Origin: Candidatus Sabulitectum sp.
GTDB taxonomy: Bacteria; Fermentibacterota; Fermentibacteria; Fermentibacterales; JCC-6
Reading direction: 5' to 3'
Length of the DNA stretch: 64,000 nucleotides
Assembly: GCA_023139045.1 (NCBI GenBank)
Contig: JAGLOJ010000024.1
Location: 1-64,000, forward strand
This document shows positions 53,045 through 61,688 of this stretch, in pieces. The stretch's first letter is position 1, and each line of letters opens with the position of its first letter. Under the pieces are notes generated by a model. That model worked only from the letters and a program-made list of their open reading frames with translations, was not told the DNA's origin and made no database searches. Both the position numbers and the translations under genes were made by a program.

Positions 53045-53995
53045 TTATTCCACAAGCTCACTTATGGGATAGGTATAACCCGCATTCATTGATTTTTTTG
53101 AATCAACATGAGCTTTCAGGTACTGTCCGCAATTACTTCCTATGCGGTTCTCTTCCTGCTCGCCAATGCTGACGATAACCCTGTAGCCCGCATCTCTTAT
53201 GTTTTCAACAAGATCATTTCTTTTTTCGGTGGAAGCCGGGTCTATGTGCGAAGCAAGGTTGTTTTCCATCGCCCTGTAGGTTGGGTTCAGCGGTGTGATT
53301 TTTATAAGGAAATATTCGGGGTCGAAATGAGCAAGAAGCACTTCAGGCTCTAAAGGAGAGCCTTTTGCAAGGGCAAAGTTAAGAGTTACTTTTCTGTCAC
53401 CGGAAGAGTAAAACTCTCTGCCGTAAGACGCTATTTCCGACATGCTCCAGCTGTTTACAGGTATGATCTCTCTGCGAAGAACCGGATCTGTCGTATGCAG
53501 AGAGAACTGAAGCTGGAAGTTTCCGCCGGAGTAAAGATTCCGCTTTACATTCAGCAGATCTCTGAAAAACCTGTCAGTTCCTGTTGGGGCAACTGTGGAG
53601 ATGGATGGCATGAATCCCGGGGCGTCGATACGATTTGGAAGATCTTTGAGCACATCTATAACGGAAGGATTAAGAGCAGGCTCTCCCATTCGGGCAAATT
53701 GAACTTTAAATTGAGTGGAGGGAACTTTCATGTCTGGAAAGCGTCTTCGAATCATCATTTCTATCTGCTCTGTTATCTGCAGTGCTGTGAGCTTACCATT
53801 GTACTCCGACCCGGCATCGCACATCGAGCAACCGACCGGGCAGCCGAAGAGGGTTGAAACCAGCATAACCCACTTTTGTTCCAGAGGTAGCGGGGGTTGC
53901 AGCGATTCCGCGCACTCAACCTGAAGTCTGTTTTCAAATTCAACTATGTAAACCCTGGCAAGATCATCCCTGCCGCTGGAAGCAATTACCTTCAT
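53045..53995 (-). CDS. RlmN-like radical SAM protein, atypical
   Basis: A 316-residue radical SAM protein with FGCPVGCSMCDAGSEYNGKL (CxxxCxxC), FARMGEPALNPSVIDVL (SAM-binding GEP), FQLQFSLHTTDPVLRREIIPV and a C-terminal IGSNCGQYL. These match RlmN/Cfr-family features, including the CGQ that carries the methylated cysteine in RlmN. The cysteine seven residues before the first cluster cysteine in RlmN (TLCVSSQ) is leucine here, and the N-terminal HhH-like domain is missing. It is the last gene of the biotin operon (4-bp overlap). Substrate unknown. Confidence 0.75.
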   Translation of the reverse strand: MKVIASSGRDDLARVYIVEFENRLQVECAESLQPPLPLEQKWVMLVSTLFGCPVGCSMCDAGSEYNGKLTALQITEQIEMMIRRRFPDMKVPSTQFKVQFARMGEPALNPSVIDVLKDLPNRIDAPGFMPSISTVAPTGTDRFFRDLLNVKRNLYSGGNFQLQFSLHTTDPVLRREIIPVNSWSMSEIASYGREFYSSGDRKVTLNFALAKGSPLEPEVLLAHFDPEYFLIKITPLNPTYRAMENNLASHIDPASTEKRNDLVENIRDAGYRVIVSIGEQEENRIGSNCGQYLKAHVDSKKSMNAGYTYPISELVE

Positions 53996-54795
53996 TTACC
54001 AGTCTCCACTTTTTTCAGGTACCCGGCTGTTCTTATTGCAGCCTCAACTCCATTGCCCACGGCAATAGCCGTCTGGCGGTAAATGCCGTTTCTGCAGTCT
54101 CCGCACATATGGAATGAACCGTCCGCAGGTGGCGAAGATAACAGTTTCTCTGAAATGAAATCCACCCTGGCCGTTCTTCCAACAGCTGCAATAAAAATGT
54201 CTTCTGTAAAAGAGTCTCTGGGAAGGCTTCCCGGATGCAATGTTACCCTGGATATTTTCCGTACTTTCTCCAGCAGATGCGGAACAACTTTTGAGAAATC
54301 TCCCCGGGCATAAACACTCACAGTGTACCCGCAACTGAGGCTCATGGCATAGTCAAGTGCCGCGTCGCCGCCGCCAATCACTGCCGCCGACCCACCGGAA
54401 CTGCTGGCAAGCTTCTTAACTTCATAGTGAATGCGATCCCCGGCAACTCCCGGAATTGCAATTTTCAAAGGAACTGTTCCTGAGGCAATAATTACCGACC
54501 GGCTGCAGAGAGCACCGTTACCGGAATGAATCAGATAAAGTTTTTCTTTCCTGCAGATTCCGGTTACTTCACTGAACAGAAGTCTGGCGGGCAGCCCGAA
54601 CAGCCTGATCAGTTCACTTCCGGAAATCCCCTCGGGAACCCCGGGATAGTTCACCACAGAGCAGGCGTTAAGAAGCAGTCCTCCCGGTTCATCACACTCA
54701 TACACAAGAGGTTGAATTCCATAAAGCTTCAGTTGCCCGGCGGCGGCAAGACCTGCAGGACCTGCTCCGATTATGACAACCCTCTCAATGCGCAT
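53992..54795 (-). CDS. Thioredoxin reductase-like flavoprotein without the usual redox CxxC
   Basis: A 267-residue FAD-dependent protein: RVVIIGAGPAGLAAAGQLKLYG at the N-terminus, VVNYPGVPEGISGSELIRLFG, VIGGGDAALDYAMSLSCG and the C-terminal FHMCGDCRNGIYRQTAIAVGNGVEAA. It lacks the mid-protein CATC of thioredoxin reductase, and is short. The C-terminal GD motif is flanked by two cysteines (CGDC). Relatives serve as ferredoxin/flavodoxin or small-disulfide reductases. It overlaps both neighbours, lying between a cysteine hydrolase and the RlmN-like radical SAM gene, so it might feed electrons to the latter. Confidence 0.75.
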   Translation of the reverse strand: MRIERVVIIGAGPAGLAAAGQLKLYGIQPLVYECDEPGGLLLNACSVVNYPGVPEGISGSELIRLFGLPARLLFSEVTGICRKEKLYLIHSGNGALCSRSVIIASGTVPLKIAIPGVAGDRIHYEVKKLASSSGGSAAVIGGGDAALDYAMSLSCGYTVSVYARGDFSKVVPHLLEKVRKISRVTLHPGSLPRDSFTEDIFIAAVGRTARVDFISEKLLSSPPADGSFHMCGDCRNGIYRQTAIAVGNGVEAAIRTAGYLKKVETGK

Positions 54796-55420
54796 TCATA
54801 CCCCGGATACTTTTAATAATCGGAGAGATACTCACCGGTTCTGAAAAGCCGTGAGCCAGATTTGCAGTGGTTGCCCGGTGAAGTTCCATATTCATGGTGG
54901 CAGTGCCGTCAACAGGCATAAGCACCCTGTATCCCCGAACGAAAGCAGATCTTGCAGTGGTCTCACAGCAGAGGTTGGTCAGCACACCTGTGATCACTAC
55001 GGTTTTTACACCGAGTTGATGGAGCAACTCATCAAGACTCGTGTTGTAGAAAGCGTCGTATTGGGATTTCTCAATTACCCCGGCCCAGGATGTATCAAAC
55101 ATGCTGTGAATTTTACTGAGTGGGTTTTCTCCGACTATGGTGTCTCTCCACCAGCGCCCCATCATCCTGGAATTCTCCTCTGTATTCAGATGTCTGGTGT
55201 AGACCACCGGCAGATCATGCATCTCAAATTCCTCAGCCAATTCAATAATTACAGGAACCAGATCCGGTGCGGAGGGAACAAAGGCATGTGATTCGGGAGA
55301 GATGAAAAAATCCTGCATGTCCAGCACCAGCAGGGCAAGCCCCTCTGTCTCAAGATCCTTGACCCCCCGGTTTTTCAAGTATTGAAGGTCAATTCTGTGT
55401 CTGTATTTTTCTCTGAGCAT
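54785..55420 (-). CDS. Isochorismatase-family cysteine hydrolase
   Basis: A 211-residue protein with the D-K-C triad of the family: ALLVLDMQDFF (aspartate), AGVIEKSQYDAF (lysine) and VVITGVLTNLCCETTARSAFVRGY (cysteine). Members hydrolyse amides or vinyl ethers (nicotinamidase, N-carbamoylsarcosine amidase, isochorismatase). ATG 55420 follows AGGAGTGATA. It is 13 bp downstream of bioA in the biotin operon, but no known biotin step uses this family. Confidence 0.85.
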   Translation of the reverse strand: MLREKYRHRIDLQYLKNRGVKDLETEGLALLVLDMQDFFISPESHAFVPSAPDLVPVIIELAEEFEMHDLPVVYTRHLNTEENSRMMGRWWRDTIVGENPLSKIHSMFDTSWAGVIEKSQYDAFYNTSLDELLHQLGVKTVVITGVLTNLCCETTARSAFVRGYRVLMPVDGTATMNMELHRATTANLAHGFSEPVSISPIIKSIRGMNAH

Positions 55421-55433
55421 TATCACTCCTGAT

Positions 55434-56741
55434 TCACTGAAGGCATTTTCGTAGGCAGTCGTCAAATATACCAAGCATTTGCTCCATATCAGACTTTTCT
55501 GTAACAAGAGGGGGCCACAGATAGATAACCGGTCCCAGGGGCCTGATTACAAGACCTCTTTCAAGGGCCATGGCGGCCATGTCGGCAGCAGCACTGCACC
55601 CTCCTGCTTTTTCAGAAATCTCAAGGGAACTCATGCAGCCCAGAGTTGTTGAACGGTGAACTCCGGGTATCTCACCAAATCCACTGAAGGCAGTCTCAAG
55701 AAGAGATGCAGGCAATTTGCTCTGCTGAATCACATTCTCTCTTTCAAAGACTTGAAGTGCTGCAATTGCCGCAGCCGAAGCAAGAGGATTACCGGAGAAG
55801 GTATGACCATGATAAAAAGTTCTGTCTTTTGCCTCTGAGGATCGGAATGAATCAAATATCTCCGAAGTAGTTACTACAGCACTCATTGGCAGGTAGCCCC
55901 CGGTAAGAGACTTTCCTAGAACCATCAGATCAGGCTGTATTCCTGCCAGATCGGATGCGAACATCGCTCCGGTTCTTCCGAATCCCACTGCAATCTCATC
56001 CAGTATCAGAAGCACATCCAGCTCGGTACAGAGTTTCCGCAACCGGGTGACGTACTCTGGAGGGTAAATACGAATTCCCGCTGCCCCCTGGCAGACTGGT
56101 TCAATTATTACTGCAGCTGCAGTCTCAGCCTGCGCTCTGAGAAGCTCTTCCATGCCGCTGAAGCACTGAATTGAACAACTGTCTGAAAAAGGGCAGTGGA
56201 AGCAATGGGGAGCAGGCACCTGCGCCGATCGGTTGACCACATGCTCAATCGGCTTGTGAAACCGAGGCAGGAAACCAAGCCCGACCGTGCCCAGTGTGTC
56301 ACCGTGATAAGCCCCGGCAAGAGAGATGATATTCTTCTTTTCAGGCCGTCCCAGATTCCACCAGTACTGTATTGCGATCCGCAGTGCAGCCTCTACTCCG
56401 CTTGCTCCGTCAGAGGCATAATAGACACGGTTCAGGTCACCCGGGGCTACCACGGAGAGCATTTCAGAGAGCTTGATTATGCCGGTATGAGACATCCCTC
56501 CTGTAATACTGTGCTGCAAGCTAACTGCTTGCTGTACAACAGAGTTTACAATATGAGGGTGGCTGTGCCCAAGGTTAACGCACCACCACGAGCTTATGCC
56601 GTCAAGGTATTCTTTACCAGCAACATCCTTCAATCTGACACCACTGGCGCTCTGAATAATCGGGAAGTCGGTCTGCTCAAATTTTCCCGTATTGGTGTAT
56701 GGATGCCAGAGGTGCCGAAGGTCAGTTTCCCGGTAGTTCAT
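55434..56741 (-). CDS. bioA: Adenosylmethionine-8-amino-7-oxononanoate aminotransferase
   Basis: A 435-residue class III aminotransferase: HLWHPYTNTG (a BioA hallmark), DGISSWWCVNLGH, YASDGASGVEAALRIA, LILDEIAVGFGRTGAMFASD and LGKSLTGGYLPMSAV with the PLP lysine. It makes 7,8-diaminononanoate from KAPA using SAM as amino donor. It overlaps bioD by 20 bp within a tightly packed biotin operon. Confidence 0.95.
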   Translation of the reverse strand: MNYRETDLRHLWHPYTNTGKFEQTDFPIIQSASGVRLKDVAGKEYLDGISSWWCVNLGHSHPHIVNSVVQQAVSLQHSITGGMSHTGIIKLSEMLSVVAPGDLNRVYYASDGASGVEAALRIAIQYWWNLGRPEKKNIISLAGAYHGDTLGTVGLGFLPRFHKPIEHVVNRSAQVPAPHCFHCPFSDSCSIQCFSGMEELLRAQAETAAAVIIEPVCQGAAGIRIYPPEYVTRLRKLCTELDVLLILDEIAVGFGRTGAMFASDLAGIQPDLMVLGKSLTGGYLPMSAVVTTSEIFDSFRSSEAKDRTFYHGHTFSGNPLASAAAIAALQVFERENVIQQSKLPASLLETAFSGFGEIPGVHRSTTLGCMSSLEISEKAGGCSAAADMAAMALERGLVIRPLGPVIYLWPPLVTEKSDMEQMLGIFDDCLRKCLQ

Positions 56742-57423
56742 CGGTAAGAATTCCTTTCAGTTTTTCACAGATCGCGATAAAAGAGTTTTCGGGAAAAGAA
56801 TTCCGGGAGAAGGGGATTTCTCCAAGTATATCCGCCCCGCCATATTCCCTGATCGCAGCCGTGTTGCTTGCGCTTATCAGTCGGGACGGGGGAGAAACAT
56901 GATTTATAATAACTCCTGCAATTTCAAGCCCTGCATTATGTAAGGCTGAAAGAGACAGCAATGTATGGTTGATTGTACCAAGCTTGTCGGAAGAGACCAG
57001 AACCACAGGCCAGCCAAGTTCAATCATGAGATCAAGCATGGTTTTCCCACTGCCCAGAGGAACAAAAATTCCACCCGCACCCTCAGCAACAACACAGTCA
57101 AAATCTGATTGAAGACTCTCCAGACCGGATACCATCTCAGAGAGATTTATTGAATAGTCGGCAAGCTCTGCAGCCAGGTGCGGAGAGCAGACGGGAACAA
57201 ATTGAAGAGGGCAGAGTTTTTTCAAAACAGCATCCGGGAACGAAAGCCCCGCTGTTTTCAAAGAGAACTCCAGATCCTCCGCAACACCGTTAACGCATCC
57301 TGTCTGGACGGGTTTTGCTGGCACTGCATCAATCCCGTTACTGACAAAGCCCTTTACAATTCCGGCAGTTACAAATGTCTTTCCGGCATCAGTATCGGTA
57401 CCGGTAATAAACAGTGATTTCAT
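56722..57423 (-). CDS. bioD: Dethiobiotin synthetase
   Basis: A 233-residue ATP-dependent carboxylase: SLFITGTDTDAGKTFVTAGI (P-loop typical of BioD), AVPAKPVQTGCVNG and VVAEGAGGIFVPLG. It closes the ureido ring of dethiobiotin from diaminononanoate, CO2 and ATP. It starts by ATGA overlap with bioC and ends inside the start of bioA. Confidence 0.95.
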   Translation of the reverse strand: MKSLFITGTDTDAGKTFVTAGIVKGFVSNGIDAVPAKPVQTGCVNGVAEDLEFSLKTAGLSFPDAVLKKLCPLQFVPVCSPHLAAELADYSINLSEMVSGLESLQSDFDCVVAEGAGGIFVPLGSGKTMLDLMIELGWPVVLVSSDKLGTINHTLLSLSALHNAGLEIAGVIINHVSPPSRLISASNTAAIREYGGADILGEIPFSRNSFPENSFIAICEKLKGILTDELPGN

Positions 57424-58220
57424 CTGGAACCTCCATACGCAACTGCAAAATGTATCCTGTAAGTTGCCGGAACAGCCCCCGAATCATCACAGAATTCAGA
57501 CTGATAGTAATCAAGGGCTTTTCTTAAAGATACCGGGGAAACAGCGGAAGCACCGGAGTGCCCCGACAAAGACGCTCCAATACCACGGACTGCCCGCAGG
57601 GCATCAACCGGCGACGGGTAATGAACCGTGAAATCTCTTGTGAAGGAACCGGTTACATCAAATCCCGAGTCACGGAGCAGTTGATCCCAATCTGAACCGG
57701 AGATGTAATTCAGTGAATTCCAGTCTCCGCCGGTTTCAGAGAAGCTTTGCTCAAGTTCGCCAAGCATTCCTCTAACGGGAATCGCATGAACGGTAATTCC
57801 TCCCGGTTCCATCAGTGAAGAAAGTTTTCGAACAAAGGAAGCCGGGTTACCGAGCCACTGCAAGGCGCAACTGGAGACCACAAGGTCATATTTTCTGTCG
57901 CACCGCATTTTTTCAAAATCCCAGATTCTGTGACTTACAAGATCAGACTCCGGGATTCTATTCCGGCAGACTTTAACCATTCCCGGTGCCCCGTCGGTGA
58001 ATACCTTCAGGGTATCAGGGAAAGAATCATTGAGCCCTGAAGAAAGTATACCTGTTCCACACCCCAGCTCAAGCAGACTCTCCAGTTGAAAAGCACCGAC
58101 AATATCCAGAACCTTAGCTGCGATAAGCCTGTGGTGTTCGGCAAAACGGTCATAGACACCGGAAGCGGCAGAGAATCTGGACGCGACAAGTTTCCTGTCA
58201 GGAGTCAATACGTTCCGCAA
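57420..58220 (-). CDS. bioC: Malonyl-ACP O-methyltransferase
   Basis: A 266-residue SAM methyltransferase: RFSAASGVYDRFAEHHRLIA (the BioC start pattern A-x-x-YD-x-x-A-x-x-Q/H), SLLELGCGTGILSSGL and DLVVSSCALQWLGNPASFV. BioC methylates malonyl-ACP to start pimelate synthesis by way of fatty-acid synthase. The start codon is uncertain: TTG at 58220 overlaps the upstream hydrolase by 23 bp; TTG 58208 is an alternative. Confidence 0.9.
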   Translation of the reverse strand: MRNVLTPDRKLVASRFSAASGVYDRFAEHHRLIAAKVLDIVGAFQLESLLELGCGTGILSSGLNDSFPDTLKVFTDGAPGMVKVCRNRIPESDLVSHRIWDFEKMRCDRKYDLVVSSCALQWLGNPASFVRKLSSLMEPGGITVHAIPVRGMLGELEQSFSETGGDWNSLNYISGSDWDQLLRDSGFDVTGSFTRDFTVHYPSPVDALRAVRGIGASLSGHSGASAVSPVSLRKALDYYQSEFCDDSGAVPATYRIHFAVAYGGSR

Positions 58221-58851
58221 GTTCTTTCACCGCCTCAACAATAAGCTCAGGATGGGTAAGAGGGAGAAGGTGGCTGCCGCCGGTTACCGGAACAAGTGAA
58301 GTGCAGGAAAACAGCAGTTTTTCCAAAATGTACCGCGAGCAGGAAAAGGGTATTATCTCATCGGAGGTTCCGTGAACAAGTGTTGCCGGAAGTGAACGGG
58401 CAGGTTCAACAACTTTGTTGAACATCATGTTCAGGCCAAGCTGCAGATCTTCGTCCGAGAACAGAGAAGACTGTTCCATCAGAGCGGGCAGTTCTTCCCG
58501 CTGAGCCCCGCATTGTCTGAAGAAAGACTTCAGATATCCCTTCCGGCTTCTTGAAAGCATAGAGGTTATTTCAGAATAAATAGAGGAATCCACACCGGGT
58601 CTGTCAGCGTGTGACGCAATGCAGCACATGGATGAAACAAGCAGCAGCCCCTTTATTTCCTTACAATTCAACAGATCCAGAGCCAGTTGACCACCCAGTG
58701 ACCAGCCCGCCAGAATACATGAAGAGGGTAGAGTTACCGAACCAGAAAGAACATCGTTCCACTCGAGAAAGTGAACGGGAAAACCTGTATCGCCAATTCT
58801 GTCCCATATCCTGCTTGATGTTGCCCAGCCGCTGATGAATACAATCTCCAT
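58198..58851 (-). CDS. bioH: BioH/BioG-like pimeloyl-ACP methyl ester esterase
   Basis: A 217-residue alpha/beta-hydrolase: VFISGWATSSRIWD at the start, nucleophile elbow LAGWSLGGQLAL (serine), aspartate in LVHGTSDEIIPF and histidine in VTGGSHLLPLTHPE. It should remove the methyl ester from pimeloyl-ACP after BioC-primed chain extension. Specificity is inferred from position between bioF and bioC. It overlaps bioF by one base (TAATG). Confidence 0.82.
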   Translation of the reverse strand: MEIVFISGWATSSRIWDRIGDTGFPVHFLEWNDVLSGSVTLPSSCILAGWSLGGQLALDLLNCKEIKGLLLVSSMCCIASHADRPGVDSSIYSEITSMLSRSRKGYLKSFFRQCGAQREELPALMEQSSLFSDEDLQLGLNMMFNKVVEPARSLPATLVHGTSDEIIPFSCSRYILEKLLFSCTSLVPVTGGSHLLPLTHPELIVEAVKELAERIDS

Positions 58852-59954
58852 TACAGACCCTTCAATTCAGCAGCAACCCGCACAATGTTATCCGACTTGT
58901 GGGCAAGTGTAACTGAAAAGCGCAACCGGGCAGTTCCCGGAGGAACCGTTGGCGGTCGAACAGCCACCGCAAGAATGCCAGCCTCCTCAAGAGACCGGGA
59001 CCACGAAAGAGCAGCAGAGCCTTCTCCCGCAATAACAGGTACGATCTGAGAGGTGGAACCGGCGGTATTAAAACCTGCTTCAACCAGTTTTTTTCTGAAA
59101 TCAGCGGCGAGATCAAGTAGCGATGAGCCCATTTCAGGGGTTGAACCAAGAACTTCCAATGCCCCCAGTGCCGCGCCGACAGAAGCTGGCGGCAGACCGG
59201 TTGTGTAAACAAAACTTCTCGAACGATTCACAAAATACTCCCGCATCTCGGCAGAGCACGCCGCAAAGCCGCCGTAACCTCCCAGAGCCTTGCTCAGAGT
59301 TCCGGTAATAACATCAGGATGAATACCCAGTTCCCGGCAGACCCCGCCTCCAGAGCCGAACACTCCGATGGCATGGGCTTCATCAACCACCAGCAGGCAA
59401 CCTTCAGCAACCGAGAGTTCATAGATATCCCGGAGAGGAGCAACATCTCCGTCCATGCTGAACACGGAATCGGTGACAATGATTTTTCGCCCCGCATTCC
59501 CGCAGGCCCCAAGAAGATCAGCCAGATGTTCAACATTGCAGTGGCGATACCGCCTCACTTCCGCCCGGGAAGCAACAGCACCATCAACAAGACTTGCGTG
59601 ATTTAATCTGTCAGAGAAAATTACATCGTCTCTTCCAGCCAGTGCAGTCAGCACTCCCAGATTGGTAAGGAAGCCGCTTCCGAAAACCAGTACAGCTTCC
59701 ATTCCAGTAAGTCCCGCCAGTTTACACTCCAGCTCATCGTGCAGAGGAAGATTCCCGGCCATCAGGCGGGAGCCTCCGGCACCGGTACCCAGAAGATCAA
59801 CAGCCTCGATTGCCCGTTTTTTAACAAGCGGGTGAGAGGAGAGGTTCAAATAATCATTGGTTGAGAAGTTCAGAAACTTTCCCGAACGAACATGCAATTG
59901 ACGGCGCAGCCCCTGGTCCTCAAGTTCCTGAAGAATTTTACCTGCAAAACTCAT
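58851..59954 (-). CDS. bioF: 8-amino-7-oxononanoate synthase
   Basis: A 367-residue alpha-oxoamine synthase: FSTNDYLNLSSHPLVKKRA, LGTGAGGSRLMAGNLPLH, VVDEAHAIGVFGSGG and the PLP lysine in TGTLSKALGGYGGF. It condenses pimeloyl-ACP and alanine. It overlaps bioB by 4 bp. Confidence 0.95.
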   Translation of the reverse strand: MSFAGKILQELEDQGLRRQLHVRSGKFLNFSTNDYLNLSSHPLVKKRAIEAVDLLGTGAGGSRLMAGNLPLHDELECKLAGLTGMEAVLVFGSGFLTNLGVLTALAGRDDVIFSDRLNHASLVDGAVASRAEVRRYRHCNVEHLADLLGACGNAGRKIIVTDSVFSMDGDVAPLRDIYELSVAEGCLLVVDEAHAIGVFGSGGGVCRELGIHPDVITGTLSKALGGYGGFAACSAEMREYFVNRSRSFVYTTGLPPASVGAALGALEVLGSTPEMGSSLLDLAADFRKKLVEAGFNTAGSTSQIVPVIAGEGSAALSWSRSLEEAGILAVAVRPPTVPPGTARLRFSVTLAHKSDNIVRVAAELKGL

Positions 59955-60838
59955 GTTCTGAATCCCGCTCTGAGAATCAGATCAAGATCATCTTCAAACT
60001 GGCTGCCGCCTGTTGTCAGAAGTGTTCCGGTCATGATTCCGGTAACTCCGAATGAGAACATCTTTTCACTCATCTCTCCAAGTCTCGCACGGCCTGCGCA
60101 AACTCTTAACTCGGCAGAAGGGTTAACCATTCTGAACATCCCTATGATCCGCAGCAGCTTTTCACCGGAAAGATCCTCGCCAGCTACCCGGGCACCTTCC
60201 ACCGTTACGTAGAAGTTCAGGGCAATGGAATCCACCTCAAGTTCCTTCAGGGAATAAGCCAGATCAATTCGGTCTTCATCAGATTCCCCAATGCCGATTA
60301 TCCCACCGGAGCAGACTGACATTCCTGCAAGTTTGGCTCTCCGAACAGTCATTGCCCTGTCACCCCAGGAATGTGCTGTGCATACAGACGGGAAGAAAGC
60401 AGATGATGTCTCCAGATTGTGATGGTAGCGGGATACCCCGGCAGCATGCAGTTTCCGCAATTCACTGAATCCAAGAATCCCGAGAGAAGCACACAATGAA
60501 CAGTAACCGCTTCCCATTGAAGCAGCTTCACAGATTCTTCCAAACTCTTCTCCGGAAAGCCCTCTTCCGCTGGTCACAGTTGAAAACCTGTGCACGCCTG
60601 CATCTGAATTGGAACGGTGTTCTTCAACAAGCTCTTCCAGCCCCAGCATGGGGTTTCCAGCATTGCCGGCCTGGGCGCAGAAGCCGCAGTCCTCTGAACA
60701 GGCTCCGTTTTTTGCATTGACGATTGCACAGAGATCGACCTTGTCTTCAAACCCGGCAGACCGTACGCCGCTGCACATTTCCTCAACCTGCTCAAGGGGA
60801 AGAACCGTTAGGATATCAAGCGCTTCCTGTCTATTCAT
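59951..60838 (-). CDS. bioB: Biotin synthase
   Basis: A 295-residue radical SAM enzyme: cluster motif GACSEDCGFCAQAG (CxxxCxxC), YHHNLETSSAFFPSVC (the YNHNL region), and CSGGIIGIGESDEDRIDLA (iron-sulfur cysteine and arginine ligand area). It inserts sulfur into dethiobiotin. The length is on the short side for the family (usually about 320). It overlaps birA by 8 bp. Confidence 0.94.
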   Translation of the reverse strand: MNRQEALDILTVLPLEQVEEMCSGVRSAGFEDKVDLCAIVNAKNGACSEDCGFCAQAGNAGNPMLGLEELVEEHRSNSDAGVHRFSTVTSGRGLSGEEFGRICEAASMGSGYCSLCASLGILGFSELRKLHAAGVSRYHHNLETSSAFFPSVCTAHSWGDRAMTVRRAKLAGMSVCSGGIIGIGESDEDRIDLAYSLKELEVDSIALNFYVTVEGARVAGEDLSGEKLLRIIGMFRMVNPSAELRVCAGRARLGEMSEKMFSFGVTGIMTGTLLTTGGSQFEDDLDLILRAGFRT

Positions 60839-61601
60839 TTTCGTTCCATTTCAGATAGAGATGTTCAAATTCCTCAAGTACCGCCACTGTAAGCTCCGCC
60901 CGGGAAAACATCTTTCCCGTAAGTGAGAAGAGTGATTCAGTCCCCGAATCAACTTTGCAGTGAGATACATTCAGCCCCACGCCAACAGCCATGTAGTGTA
61001 CAAGGTCAATTTCACCCCGCATCTCACACAGCACTCCACCCAGTTTCTTCTCACCGAAAAACAAACCGTGCTTGCAAAACAAAAGCCGGGTATCACAAAA
61101 AAATCGACTTACAGCCAGACCAAGTGACTCAAGCGCGATATCCGCAACCTCGCCGACTCGAGACAGAGCCACCCCCGGGCGCAGAACAATTGAAAGGTAC
61201 AAATTCTTTCCCGGCGGGCTCGACCAACTGCCGCCATTCCTTGCCTTCCCGGCAGTCTGCCGGTCAGCAGTAACCACAGTTCCACAGGCAGCACCGGACA
61301 GTCCGAGCTCCATTGCCCTGTCATTTGTGGAAGCAATCTCCGGATGGTACTCAATCACCTGACCAATCAAGGATGTATTCAACAAAGAAGAGAGCACCTC
61401 AGCCGATGGAACATCGGGAACCGACACAAGCTTATATCCCTTATTGGTAGAGGCTGAAATATCAAACCCCATATTCCGAAGACTACTGATCCGCTTCCAT
61501 ACCGAAGCCCTGCTGACCCCAAGCCCCGCAGCGATCTCCTCACCGGAGACATAACTACCGGAACCTCGAAGAATTTTTACAACAGCCGCCGAAGATGGCA
61601 T
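60831..61601 (-). CDS. birA: Biotin-protein ligase with repressor domain
   Basis: A 256-residue BirA: N-terminal winged helix (VKILRGSGSYVSGEEIAAGLGVSRASVWKRI, residues 7-38), then the ligase domain with ADRQTAGKARNGGSWSSPPGKNLYLS (biotinyl-AMP loop region) and KKLGGVLCEMRGE. It attaches biotin to carboxylases and, with the winged helix, represses the operon when biotin is plentiful. The usual GRGRxGR loop reads GKARNGG, a relaxed version. ATG 61601 follows GGAGG. As first gene of the operon, it can autoregulate. Confidence 0.93.
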   Translation of the reverse strand: MPSSAAVVKILRGSGSYVSGEEIAAGLGVSRASVWKRISSLRNMGFDISASTNKGYKLVSVPDVPSAEVLSSLLNTSLIGQVIEYHPEIASTNDRAMELGLSGAACGTVVTADRQTAGKARNGGSWSSPPGKNLYLSIVLRPGVALSRVGEVADIALESLGLAVSRFFCDTRLLFCKHGLFFGEKKLGGVLCEMRGEIDLVHYMAVGVGLNVSHCKVDSGTESLFSLTGKMFSRAELTVAVLEEFEHLYLKWNENE

Positions 61602-61655
61602 TCATACCTCCATGGAAGAACTCAGATGGTCGGAAAAATGAAGAGAAAAAACAGA

Positions 61656-61688
61656 ATTGTCAACCAACACAAAAAATAGGTTGACAAT
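61656..61688. promoter_or_regulatory. BirA-box operator palindrome
   Basis: Perfect 10-bp arms attgtcaacc (61656-61665) and ggttgacaat (61679-61688) separated by 13 nt, centred about 70 bp upstream of the birA start. The arms match the biotin-operator half site TTGTxAACC. The right arm carries TTGTCA, and on the minus strand the left arm carries TTGACA, so binding would occlude the promoter. Spacing is one base shorter than the common 14-16. Confidence 0.75.
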
